Source: Flaviaestuariibacter flavus
Lineage (GTDB): Bacteria; Bacteroidota; Bacteroidia; Chitinophagales; Chitinophagaceae
Assembly: GCF_004337505.1 (NCBI RefSeq)
Contig: NZ_SJZI01000004.1
Coordinates: 69,745-120,439 of the forward strand
Length of the DNA: 50,695 bases
Direction of reading: 5' to 3'
Positions 8,819-17,761 of this stretch are shown in pieces. Position 1 is the first letter of the stretch. Every line of letters begins with the position of its first letter. Position numbers and translations under genes: made by a program. The notes under the pieces were generated by a model. It saw nothing but the letters and a program-made list of their open reading frames with translations, was not told the DNA's origin and did no database searches.

Positions 8819-10585
8819 ATGTCACTGAAATTGAAACCCGCCGGAAAATTATTACTCATTGCTGCCATCGTCACCGCCGGCATCACCGGGGTACGCTGGT
8901 ACCAAAGCCGCCCGCATGCGGTTGGCGAATCGCTGGTGCTGGGAACTGTAGCACTCCCTGATGCCGCGGAAGCATCACTTGGCAGCAATGCCACCCAGCT
9001 CGCGCTGCCTTCGGCCGAGCCGGCAGCCAACGGCGGCACCGCCATCACCTGGGAACGCATGGCCTGGAACAGCCAGTTCTCGGGTATGTATGCCAACGGT
9101 GGCCCGCGCACCACGAAAGGCTCCCTCTTTGACCAGGCGCACATCGACGTTACCTACCTACGCCAGGACGACTGTAACAAGCAGATGGCCGACCTGGTAA
9201 AATTTGCACAGTCGTACAAAGACGACCCGGCAACACCCGGTGTGCTCATCACATTCATGGGCGACGGCATGCCGGCCTTTATGACCGCCCTGGCGAAGGA
9301 GCTGGAGCCGCTTGGCCCCGAGTACCAGCCCATCATCCTTCCGATGGCGCATGGTAAATCGTACGGCGAAGACCAGGTGATGGGGCCTCAATCCTGGAAG
9401 CAGGATCCGAAGAACGCCATCGGCCGATCCGTTGCCGGTGTGCTGCGCGACGGCGACATCAACATCCTGCTTAAGTGGGCCGGTGACAACGGTATCCGTG
9501 TGAACCCCGATGAGACCACCTGGGACCGCAACGCCATCAACCTCGTTGCCGCAAGCGACTTCCTGGATGCACCCGCCAAGTACATCGCCGGCTATACCGA
9601 GAAGCGCAAACTGGTAGAAAACGGCCGCACCACCGGCAAAGACACGGTAGTGGGCGTGGATGGCGTAGCGACGTGGACACCCGGTGACGTCAACGTAGCG
9701 ACCAAGAAGGGTGGGCTCGTTACGATTGCGAGCACGCGCCAGTATGCCGCGCAGATGCCCAACCAAACGATCGCCATCAAGAAATGGGCGTACGACCACC
9801 GCACCGATGTGGAGAACATGATCATCGCCCTGGCCCAGGCCGGCGACCAGGTGCGCTCCTTCGCGAATGCCAAAGCTTTTGCCGCCAAAGTGAGTGCCGA
9901 GGTATACAACGAGCAGGATGCCGCATACTGGCTGAAATACTACAACGGCGTAGAAGAAAAGGACCTGCAGGGCAACAAGGTTACGCTGGGCGGATCGATG
10001 GTGTTCAACCTGTCGGACATGGCCAACACCTATGGACTTGGCGAAGACCGCGTGGATCGTTACAAAGCCGTTTACAACACCTTCGGCACCCTGATGGCCA
10101 AGATGTACCCGCAGCTGATGCCCACCTTTCTTCCCTACGAGAAAGCCGTGGACAAAAGCTTCCTCTTCTCCGTGCTTTCCAATCACCCGGAACTGCTGCA
10201 GGGGAAAGCACTCGAAACGCAGTATGCCGCGGCAATCAGCAGCGAGGTGTCTTCGAAGTCGTACCGAATCGCCTTTGAAACCGGCTCCGCGGCGATCAAG
10301 CCGTCTTCTTTCGCGGTGCTCGACGAGATCTTCGAGTCGGCCGTAGTTGCCGAGGGCCTCAAGGTGGGCGTGTATGGACACACCGATAACCAGGGCAGCA
10401 ATGAGCTGAACACGATCCTTTCTGAAAAGCGTGCCGCAGCCGTAAAAGCCTACCTGCTGAAGAAAGGTCTTAAGGATGGCCGCCTGGAAAGCAAGGGCTA
10501 TGGCGCCGGTAAACCGGTTGCCGATAACAGCACCGAAGCCGGCCGCGGCCAGAACCGCCGCGTAGAAATCGTATTGGGCGAGTAA
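8819..10585 (+). CDS. ABC substrate-binding protein fused to OmpA domain
   Basis: A 588-residue protein. A positively charged N-terminus and one hydrophobic stretch (residues 10-27, LLLIAAIVTAGITGVRW) form a signal anchor without an obvious cleavage site. Residues 70-475 form an NMT1/phosphate-type periplasmic binding domain. Residues 482-588 are an OmpA-like peptidoglycan-binding domain with FETGSAAIKP, the GHTDNQGSNELN helix motif and a C-terminal GRGQNRRVEIVL containing the Arg that contacts diaminopimelate. The receptor is thus tethered to the inner membrane and can grip the cell wall, whereas normal receptors diffuse or are lipoproteins. The permease and ATPase genes follow, separated only by an intercistronic hairpin, so this is the receptor of that transporter. 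The ligand is not deducible. Confidence 0.9.
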   Translation: MSLKLKPAGKLLLIAAIVTAGITGVRWYQSRPHAVGESLVLGTVALPDAAEASLGSNATQLALPSAEPAANGGTAITWERMAWNSQFSGMYANGGPRTTKGSLFDQAHIDVTYLRQDDCNKQMADLVKFAQSYKDDPATPGVLITFMGDGMPAFMTALAKELEPLGPEYQPIILPMAHGKSYGEDQVMGPQSWKQDPKNAIGRSVAGVLRDGDINILLKWAGDNGIRVNPDETTWDRNAINLVAASDFLDAPAKYIAGYTEKRKLVENGRTTGKDTVVGVDGVATWTPGDVNVATKKGGLVTIASTRQYAAQMPNQTIAIKKWAYDHRTDVENMIIALAQAGDQVRSFANAKAFAAKVSAEVYNEQDAAYWLKYYNGVEEKDLQGNKVTLGGSMVFNLSDMANTYGLGEDRVDRYKAVYNTFGTLMAKMYPQLMPTFLPYEKAVDKSFLFSVLSNHPELLQGKALETQYAAAISSEVSSKSYRIAFETGSAAIKPSSFAVLDEIFESAVVAEGLKVGVYGHTDNQGSNELNTILSEKRAAAVKAYLLKKGLKDGRLESKGYGAGKPVADNSTEAGRGQNRRVEIVLGE

Positions 10586-10592
10586 GCAACAC

Positions 10593-10618
10593 GGGCGGGA
10601 GCAACATCGCTCCCGCCC
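10593..10618 (+). promoter_or_regulatory. intercistronic hairpin between receptor and permease genes
   Basis: GGGCGGGAGC (10593-10602) pairs perfectly with GCTCCCGCCC (10609-10618) around AACATC. There is no T-run after it, only ATTAAAAC, so it is unlikely to stop transcription. In ABC operons such hairpins after the receptor gene protect its mRNA and keep receptor levels above permease levels; that role is inferred here. Confidence 0.65.
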
Positions 10619-10634
10619 ATTAAAACAAACAAAC

Positions 10635-11414
10635 ATGAAAAAACTATTCACACCCTTTGCAACGGCAAAACCGACGAATGTTGCCCTCCTGCTCGGCGGC
10701 CAACTGGTGTTCGCACTGCTGCTGTGGGGAAAATTCGCCGGCGGCCTGATCCCCGGTCCCGCGCAGGTTGGAGGCGCACTTGTAGAACTACTGGGAAGCC
10801 ACCTGCTTTGGGAACAGGTATTCATCAGCCTCGCGCTTACCCTGAAAGCGCTCGCCATCGCCATCGCCATCACGCTGGTGCTGGGCTATGCGTCGCTCCT
10901 GCCCTTCTTCCAGGGCCTGGCGCAGTTCCTGGTAAAATGCCGCTACCTCACACTCACAGGACTTATTTTCATTTTCACCCTGCTGACCCGCGACGGCGGT
11001 CAACTGAAGCTCTCGCTGCTGCTCTTCGGCATGGTGCCATTCTTCGTCACCTCTTTTCTCTCGGTGCTGGCAGCACGCAATCCGCAGGAATACGAGTTGT
11101 GCCGCACCCTGGGCTACAGCAATACCCGGGCGCTGGTGGAGACCGTCATCATAGGCAAGGCCGAAGCAGCGCTGGAGATCCTGCGCCAGAATTTCGCGAT
11201 GGCCTGGCTGATGATCACCCTGGTGGAAGGACTCAGCATGAGCGAAGGCGGCATCGGCACCCTGCTGATCAAATACAATAAGTACAATGACCTGCCCCAC
11301 GTGCTGGCGATCCAGTGCGTACTGTTCGCCACCGGCATCGGCTTCGACGCCGGGCTCGGAGCGCTGCGCGGCTGGCTTTTTCCCCACACACGCATCAAAA
11401 ACAAAATCAAATGA
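10635..11414 (+). CDS. ABC transporter permease, nitrate/sulfonate/taurine type
   Basis: A 259-residue, six-TM-like permease of the SsuC/NrtB/TauC class. It opens with a hydrophobic helix (LLLGGQLVFALLLWG) and GLIPGPAQV, the motif that follows TM1 in this class (usually LPSP), and contains the coupling region EYELCRTLGYSNTRALVETVI, which resembles the EAA loop that docks on the ATPase. In known relatives two copies of the permease form the channel. Its stop codon overlaps the ATPase start by four bases (ATGA), implying translational coupling. The receptor gene lies just upstream. Substrates of this class range from sulfonates and nitrate to pyrimidine precursors; none can be chosen from sequence alone. 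Confidence 0.9.
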   Translation: MKKLFTPFATAKPTNVALLLGGQLVFALLLWGKFAGGLIPGPAQVGGALVELLGSHLLWEQVFISLALTLKALAIAIAITLVLGYASLLPFFQGLAQFLVKCRYLTLTGLIFIFTLLTRDGGQLKLSLLLFGMVPFFVTSFLSVLAARNPQEYELCRTLGYSNTRALVETVIIGKAEAALEILRQNFAMAWLMITLVEGLSMSEGGIGTLLIKYNKYNDLPHVLAIQCVLFATGIGFDAGLGALRGWLFPHTRIKNKIK

Positions 11415-12208
11415 TCCAACATAACAAAGAAGAAATCCTGCTGCAGGCCGAAGGGGTCTGCCGCAGCATCGCCGGGACGCCGATCCTGTCTGACATCTCC
11501 TTCACCATCCGGAATATCACCCGGCCCGGCGTGGCACAGGGACAGGTAGTGAGCCTCATCGGGCGTAGCGGCATCGGCAAGACGCAGCTCTTCCGCCTGC
11601 TTGCCGGGCTGCAGCCTCCCGACAGCGGTTCCATCCGGATTGACGGGCGACCCGTGCAGGCCGGTGATATGGGCGTGGTATTCCAGAACTATTACCTGTT
11701 TGAGTGGCGCACCATCGGCACCTCGCTGGTGATGGCGGCGCGGCAAAACCCGGCCCTCAAAAGCACTGCCCGCGACGCGGTAGCCGAAGCGGCGGCCCGC
11801 TTCGGGCTCAGCGACCGGCTTCAGGCTTACCCGCAGGAATTGTCTGGCGGCCAGCGGCAGCGCGCGGCCATCCTCCAGCAATTACTGAAGGGTGCCGACT
11901 TCCTGTTGCTCGACGAGCCCTTCTCCGGCCTCGACGTGTACATGCTCGAAAAAGCTTCGGCACTGCTGCGCGAAGTATCGCTCAGCAATGAACGCAAAAC
12001 GCTCATCATCGTGTCGCACGATATCAGCGCGGCGGTGGCACTCTCTGATACGGTGTATATCCTCGGCCGGAAGGAAGGAAAGCGGGGTGCTACCATTACC
12101 AGTACTATAGATCTCATCGAGCGCGACCTCGCCTGGGACCCCGAAGTAAGGCAACGGGCTGCCTTTCGCGAAACGGTGGCGGAGATCGGCGCCTGCATCA
12201 GCGAATAA
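11411..12208 (+). CDS. ABC transporter ATP-binding protein
   Basis: A 265-residue ATPase with all catalytic motifs: Walker A GRSGIGKT (51-58), Q-loop Gln92, signature LSGGQ (144-148), Walker B FLLLDEP (164-170) and switch His203. It belongs to the nitrate/sulfonate/taurine importer class and should power the upstream permease. I chose the ATG at 11411 because it overlaps the permease stop in ATGA and the beta-strand start (ILLQAEGVCRSI) follows; an upstream in-frame start would run into the permease gene. The linker near residues 37-44 (TRPGVAQG), between strands before Walker A, is slightly longer than usual. A C-terminal tail of about 35 residues follows the core (ERDLAWDPEVRQR), as in SsuB/NrtD-like proteins. 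Confidence 0.93.
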   Translation: MIQHNKEEILLQAEGVCRSIAGTPILSDISFTIRNITRPGVAQGQVVSLIGRSGIGKTQLFRLLAGLQPPDSGSIRIDGRPVQAGDMGVVFQNYYLFEWRTIGTSLVMAARQNPALKSTARDAVAEAAARFGLSDRLQAYPQELSGGQRQRAAILQQLLKGADFLLLDEPFSGLDVYMLEKASALLREVSLSNERKTLIIVSHDISAAVALSDTVYILGRKEGKRGATITSTIDLIERDLAWDPEVRQRAAFRETVAEIGACISE

Positions 12209-12238
12209 GCCTAATTTCAAACCCCGAAAAAAGAACAA

Positions 12239-12559
12239 ATGAACCGATACTTACTCGCCGGTGCGCTCCTGACAGCCATGCTGGCCTCCTGCTCTGACGA
12301 AAACGAAGATCTCACCCACGAAGTCAATCACAACGGCTCGGTGGAGTCGTCGATCCAGGTAAGCAACCTCGACGCAGGCCACCGCCTGCTGACCACACGC
12401 CACAAGGTGTGGGTGGGCGGCTCGGTGTACCGCACCATCGAATATACCGACACGCTCCCCTCCCTCGGCCTCGAACATACCGTTGCCGAGAATGAGGAGG
12501 GCGACGAGAAGAATGTGACCGTCGACAAGGACTACGAGATCTACATCACTGTAAAATGA
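12239..12559 (+). CDS. small lipoprotein, unknown function
   Basis: A 106-residue protein with a lipoprotein signal peptide ending in LASC (Cys19), so the mature protein is lipid-anchored in the envelope. After the Cys comes an acidic stretch (SDENEDLTHE), then beta-rich sequence with no recognised domain. It starts 30 nt after the ATPase stop and ends 4 nt before the next lipoprotein gene, so it belongs to the same transcript. The acidic tether after the Cys resembles the surface-export signal of Bacteroidota lipoproteins only loosely. It may be an accessory subunit of the transporter module. Confidence 0.8.
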   Translation: MNRYLLAGALLTAMLASCSDENEDLTHEVNHNGSVESSIQVSNLDAGHRLLTTRHKVWVGGSVYRTIEYTDTLPSLGLEHTVAENEEGDEKNVTVDKDYEIYITVK

Positions 12560-12563
12560 CCTT

Positions 12564-12899
12564 ATGAAAAAGACCCGGCATATTGAACTGGTGCTCATCA
12601 CCGCGGCCCTGGCCTCCTGCCACCAGCCTAAGAAAGACTGGGAAGGCAGCGGCAACCGAACTTACCTGCGCAGCGACAGCACCGCACCTTACACGCGGGC
12701 ACACCACGGCGGCGGCAGTGCGTTGCTGTGGTACTATGCTTTCCGACCTTACGGCGGCTACCTCGGCAACAGCTACAACCGCGCCGGTTACTATTCCTCG
12801 GCGCTGCACGAATCCTCGAACATCGGCAGCAATGGCGTTAAGAGCGGCATCGTGCGCGGCGGCTTCGGGCGGAGCGGCGGGTATAGCGTATCCTCGTAA
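12564..12899 (+). CDS. YgiB-like small lipoprotein (DUF1190-like)
   Basis: A 111-residue protein with a lipobox LASC (Cys19). The mature part is rich in Gly, Ser and Tyr: a central WYYAFRPYGGYLG segment and a C-terminal VRGGFGRSGGYS. E. coli YgiB has the same order (lipobox, hydrophobic Gly-rich middle, C-terminal TRGGFGES) but is about twice as long. YgiB and its paralogue YjfM are encoded directly before the ATP-grasp ligases YgiC and YjfC, and here too the next gene is the YgiC-like ligase, so gene order supports the weak sequence match. The function of YgiB is not known to me; it may be the ligase's envelope partner. Confidence 0.7.
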   Translation: MKKTRHIELVLITAALASCHQPKKDWEGSGNRTYLRSDSTAPYTRAHHGGGSALLWYYAFRPYGGYLGNSYNRAGYYSSALHESSNIGSNGVKSGIVRGGFGRSGGYSVSS

Positions 12900-12903
12900 A
12901 TGC

Positions 12904-13035
12904 GGAGAGAGAACGAACGCAGATTCCGCAGGGGGAATGCGCAGATTAGCTATGATGTTTTATGATTTGCTTACGCCGGCAACGTTACCTGCGTTAATCA
13001 TATAAATCATAAAGAATCTGCGTTCTTTCTCTCCC
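12904..13035. repeat. long imperfect inverted repeat between lipoprotein and ligase genes
   Basis: The left arm GAGAACGAACGCAGATTC (12909-12926) faces GAATCTGCGTTCTTTCTC (13014-13031) with one mismatch. Inside, a near-palindrome centred on AACGTT (12981-12986, flanked by ACGC...GCGT) and a second AT-rich pair (TTATGATTT / AAATCATAA) extend the pairing. The word CGCAGATT is also repeated directly in the left half. The whole looks like a dispersed intergenic element that would fold into a large hairpin in the transcript. It may lower expression of the ligase gene relative to the genes before it. Confidence 0.65.
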
Positions 13036-13061
13036 ACCAGCTTTCAACAAAACAAAAAACT

Positions 13062-14195
13062 ATGCAACGACATACAACCCAGCCCCGCCACAACTGGCAG
13101 GCGGCGGTAGAAGGCCTTGGCTTCGGCTTTCACAGCACCGACGTTCCGTATTGGGATGAAAGCGCCTACTACTCCCTCAGCATGGAGGAAGTACTTTTTA
13201 TTGAAAGGGCAACCGCCGAACTCTGGACGCTCTGTCTCGATGCCGTGCAACACGTCATCGATGAAGGACGTTACGCCGAATTCGCCATCCCTGAATGGAT
13301 CGTGCCGCTCATCGAACGAAGCTGGACCGAAGACCACCCGGCGATCTACGGGCGCTTCGACCTTTGTTATAAAGACGGGCAACTGAAATTGCTTGAGTTC
13401 AATGCCGACACGCCCACCAGCCTTTACGAGGCGGGCATCGTGCAATGGTTCTGGCTGCAGGATTTCGCCAAAGACAAAGACCAGTTCAACAGCATCCACG
13501 AACGGCTGATCGCCTATTGGAAATACCTGAAGTCTTACCTGCACGATGGGCCGCTGCATTTCAGCTGTCTCAAGGAAACGCTCGAAGACCTCACCAATAC
13601 CGAGTACCTGCGCGACTGTGCTATGCAGGCAGGACTCGACACGAAGCTGGTATTCGTGGATGATATCGGCTGGGACCAGGACAGTCGGCAATTCGTGGAT
13701 ATGGAAGACGCGCCGATCCGCAACATCTTCAAGCTCTATCCCTGGGAGTGGCTGCTGGAGGAAGACTTCGGCCGCCATATCCCCGAAGACAGCAACCGCG
13801 CCTACTGGATCGAGCCGGCGTGGAAGATGATTCTGTCCAACAAAGCCATCCTGGCGGTGCTGTGGGAGCGCAATCCCGGCCATCCCTACCTGCTGCCGGC
13901 CTACTTCGAACCGAATGGGATGACCGACTTTGTAAAGAAACCGATCCTGGGCCGCGAGGGCGCCAACGTGCACATTGTGCGCGGCGGTGAGCTGGAGCAG
14001 TTTGTAAACGGACAGTACGGCAAGGAAGGATACGTGTTCCAGCAATTGTTCGAGCTTCCCGAATTCAATGGCAGATACCCGGTCATCGGTTCCTGGGTGA
14101 TCGGGCAGGAGCCGGCGGGCATGGGGATCCGCGAGGCCGACGGACTGGTAACGGACAACAAGAGCCGCTTTGTGCCACACCTGATAGATGGCTGA
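13062..14195 (+). CDS. ygiC: YgiC-like ATP-grasp ligase (glutathionylspermidine synthase family)
   Basis: A 377-residue protein that aligns with E. coli YgiC over its full length. Shared blocks are GFGFHS near the start, [15 protein letters not shown] (residues about 109-123), [39 protein letters not shown] and [15 protein letters not shown]; the Lys, Glu and Asn residues that bind ATP and Mg in this fold are in the last blocks. Family members form an amide bond between a peptide carboxylate and an amine; the amidase domain of true GspS is absent, as in YgiC/YjfC. Substrates of YgiC-type ligases are not established. The upstream lipoprotein is YgiB-like, matching the ygiB-ygiC pair. The stop lies in the left arm of an intergenic inverted repeat. 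Confidence 0.93.
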   Translation: MQRHTTQPRHNWQAAVEGLGFGFHSTDVPYWDESAYYSLSMEEVLFIERATAELWTLCLDAVQHVIDEGRYAEFAIPEWIVPLIERSWTEDHPAIYGRFDLCYKDGQLKLLEFNADTPTSLYEAGIVQWFWLQDFAKDKDQFNSIHERLIAYWKYLKSYLHDGPLHFSCLKETLEDLTNTEYLRDCAMQAGLDTKLVFVDDIGWDQDSRQFVDMEDAPIRNIFKLYPWEWLLEEDFGRHIPEDSNRAYWIEPAWKMILSNKAILAVLWERNPGHPYLLPAYFEPNGMTDFVKKPILGREGANVHIVRGGELEQFVNGQYGKEGYVFQQLFELPEFNGRYPVIGSWVIGQEPAGMGIREADGLVTDNKSRFVPHLIDG

Positions 14196-14282
14196 TGTCC
14201 GATGTCTGGTGTCCGATATTTATGAGCGACGGGCCTGCCGGCGGAGCCAAATCAGACATCAGACATCCCACATCAGACATAT
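14193..14282. repeat. inverted tandem-word element, GATGTC family (copy 1)
   Basis: The left arm (14193-14220) is built of the word GATGTC(C/T)GAT and its variants; the right arm (14251-14282) is its reverse complement, with AGACATCAGACATC. A GC-rich spacer with CTGCCGGCGGAGCC lies between them. The left arm begins at the ligase stop and the right arm runs into the -7 box of aspS. Confidence 0.75.
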
Positions 14283-14287
14283 CTTTG
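14280..14287 (+). promoter_or_regulatory. -7 box of aspS
   Basis: TATCTTTG matches TAnnTTTG exactly and ends 6 nt before the aspS ATG, so the transcript would be almost or fully leaderless. I see no -33 TTTG at the proper distance. Confidence 0.55.
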
Positions 14288-14293
14288 CGGCCT

Positions 14294-16123
<1,830 letters not shown>

Positions 16124-16143
16124 ATCAAGGCGAATTAACTTTA

Positions 16144-16175
16144 AGCCTGTTCCCGGAAAGGAACCGGCTTTTTTT
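16144..16175 (+). terminator. intrinsic terminator of aspS
   Basis: AGCCTGTTCC (16144-16153) pairs with GGAACCGGCT (16160-16169), one mismatch, loop CGGAAA, followed by seven T ending at 16175. The ATG of the next gene begins at 16176, directly after the T-run. Confidence 0.85.
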
Positions 16176-16655
16176 ATGCTTCTGACAGAAGAAGTTTACC
16201 GGCCACGCAAGTCCGTGGCCTCACTCCCGCTGATCGCGCCGGCGACCCTGGCGTTTTTTGTATTCAGCGAAAGGGCCTACCTGGAACGTATCTTTTGGAT
16301 CGTGACGGCCATCAGCGTGGCGGTAGCCCTCGTTATTTTCATACTGCTGCGCGCGATCGAGATCCGGCTGTCGCCCGAGGGCATCACCTTCAGGGCCATT
16401 AACGGCGTGCGTGTTATCCGGTGGACTGAGCTCGAAGCGGTGGAGGTGCGCTGGGTGCACACCGGCAAATCGTCCCGGCGCGAGCTGGTGTTCCGGCCCC
16501 GCTCGGACCGGGAGGCAAGACTCAACACGGGCCTTTACTCACGGCGCAGCCTGCAGGCCATCGCCTCGGCGGCAATTATGATGGCGCCGCAGGCCGCGAT
16601 CGACAACCGGGTGCGCCGCTTCGCGAAGGGAAACTTCAGCTGGTTTTCCCGCTGA
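16176..16655 (+). CDS. membrane protein with PH-like domain
   Basis: A 159-residue protein. Two hydrophobic segments at about residues 17-30 and 38-60 (IFWIVTAISVAVALVIFILL) are followed by a soluble part (residues 65-159) with IRLSPEGITFRAINGVRVIRWTELEAVEVRW, the pattern of bacterial PH-like domains in small two-TM proteins. Function is unknown; such proteins sit in the inner membrane with the PH-like part in the cytoplasm. The start codon directly follows the T-run of the aspS terminator, and TAACTTTA at 16137-16144 could serve as a weak -7 box, which would put transcription start in the terminator hairpin. No other Met occurs in the N-terminal part. Confidence 0.7.
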   Translation: MLLTEEVYRPRKSVASLPLIAPATLAFFVFSERAYLERIFWIVTAISVAVALVIFILLRAIEIRLSPEGITFRAINGVRVIRWTELEAVEVRWVHTGKSSRRELVFRPRSDREARLNTGLYSRRSLQAIASAAIMMAPQAAIDNRVRRFAKGNFSWFSR

Positions 16656-16735
16656 AACAATACCGGCCGCGACTATCGGATTAACGAAGTTTTCGGGCAT
16701 CGGGGCATGGAAATTGAGCCATTTCAGGTACCGTC

Positions 16736-16801
16736 GAAAGCACTTTTCACCTTCCTTATTTCCATCCGATGAAAGCACTATTTACCCTCCTTATATCCAT
16801 G
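16736..16801 (+). repeat. 35-nt-spaced direct repeat across the esterase start
   Basis: Bases 16736-16766 and 16771-16801 (both starting GAAAGCACT) match at 26 of 31 positions. The second copy is the first ten codons of the lipoprotein esterase; the first lies just upstream and out of frame (offset 35). It looks like an old tandem duplication of the gene's 5' end. Confidence 0.75.
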
Positions 16802-17617
16802 ATCCTTTTACAATCCTGCCAGGACGGGCAGAGCACCCGTCCATCCCTTAATACCGAGGCAGCCTACACCCTGCGCGATGTTGCCTACGGCAACGACACG
16901 GCTCAGCGTATGGACGTGTACCTGCCCGCCCGCCGCAGCAGCGATGCCACCCCCGTGATGGTGCTGGTGCATGGCGGCGGCTGGACCGGCGGCAACAAGA
17001 ACGACTTCAACAGCTATATCGAATCCTTCCGGAAGCGGATGCCGCAGTATGCCTTCGTCAACATCAACTACCGCCTGGTGAACGGGCCGGTATTGCTCGA
17101 CGCGCAGCGGGCCGACGTACGGGCCGCCCTGGACGCGGTGCGTGGCAAGACAGCCGAGTGGAACCTGAATCCCCAAAAGATGGTGTTGCTCGGCGCCTCC
17201 GCCGGCGCCCACCTGGTGCTGCTGGAAGCCTATAGCCGCCCCGGCGTGCGGGCCGTGGTCGACTTCTTCGGCCCCACCGACCTGGTGGCCATGCACGAGC
17301 GCCCCTGGCACCCGCTGGTACCCCTGGCAGTGCAGATGATCATCGGCGGCACCTTGTCGCAGCATCGAGCTGCCTACGAAGCGGCAAGCCCCGTGCGGCT
17401 GGTGACGCCCAAGGCTCCGCCGACCCTCATCCTCCACGGCAGCAAAGACCCGGTGGTAGCGCTGTCGCAATCCAAAGCCCTGGACGGACGTCTCGAGGAA
17501 GCCTGCGTACCTCATGAACTTGTAGTTTATCCGGGCGCCGGGCACGGCTGGCAGGGCCGCACCCTGACGAAGTCGTTTGACGCGCTGGAGGCCTTCCTGG
17601 AGAAGAACGTCAGGTAG
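16769..17617 (+). CDS. lipoprotein alpha/beta-hydrolase (esterase), copy 1
   Basis: A 282-residue esterase of the hormone-sensitive-lipase/BD-FAE-like group. A signal peptide ends in the lipobox LLQSC (Cys17). The oxyanion motif HGGGW is at about residues 70-74, the nucleophile elbow GASAG near residue 141 and the acid in GSKDPVV near residue 232; the catalytic His lies in GAGHGW near the C-terminus. Relatives hydrolyse acyl esters, including acetyl or feruloyl groups on plant polysaccharides; the substrate is not known here. The next gene is a clear paralogue with the same motifs, so the pair arose by duplication. A strong hairpin terminator separates them, so they are separate transcripts. 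Confidence 0.9.
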   Translation: MKALFTLLISMILLQSCQDGQSTRPSLNTEAAYTLRDVAYGNDTAQRMDVYLPARRSSDATPVMVLVHGGGWTGGNKNDFNSYIESFRKRMPQYAFVNINYRLVNGPVLLDAQRADVRAALDAVRGKTAEWNLNPQKMVLLGASAGAHLVLLEAYSRPGVRAVVDFFGPTDLVAMHERPWHPLVPLAVQMIIGGTLSQHRAAYEAASPVRLVTPKAPPTLILHGSKDPVVALSQSKALDGRLEEACVPHELVVYPGAGHGWQGRTLTKSFDALEAFLEKNVR

Positions 17618-17655
17618 GCGCGCGGAAAACCCAAATGCCACGAAAAAAAATTCAT

Positions 17656-17677
17656 GAGGCCGCGCTTGCGCGGCCTC
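17656..17677. terminator. strong hairpin terminator between the esterase genes
   Basis: GAGGCCGCGC pairs with GCGCGGCCTC around a two-base TT, a perfect ten-base stem. An A-run lies upstream (17643-17650) and CCTTATTT follows, so it can work on either strand. Confidence 0.75.
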
Positions 17678-17761
17678 CCTTATTTCCGCGCTTTCTGCGG
17701 TTTCAGCGCGCCCTGAACCACATCGGTTTATTTTCCTAATTTCACCTACCTAACTAACATT

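Noticed and set aside
9158..10873. 571-codon antisense frame opposite the receptor gene
   Set aside because: The opposite strand encodes a clear binding-protein/OmpA fusion; the antisense product has no recognisable feature.
12904..13035. Insertion sequence remnant
   Set aside because: No transposase fragment or target duplication is visible; the inverted repeat contains only short words and palindromes.
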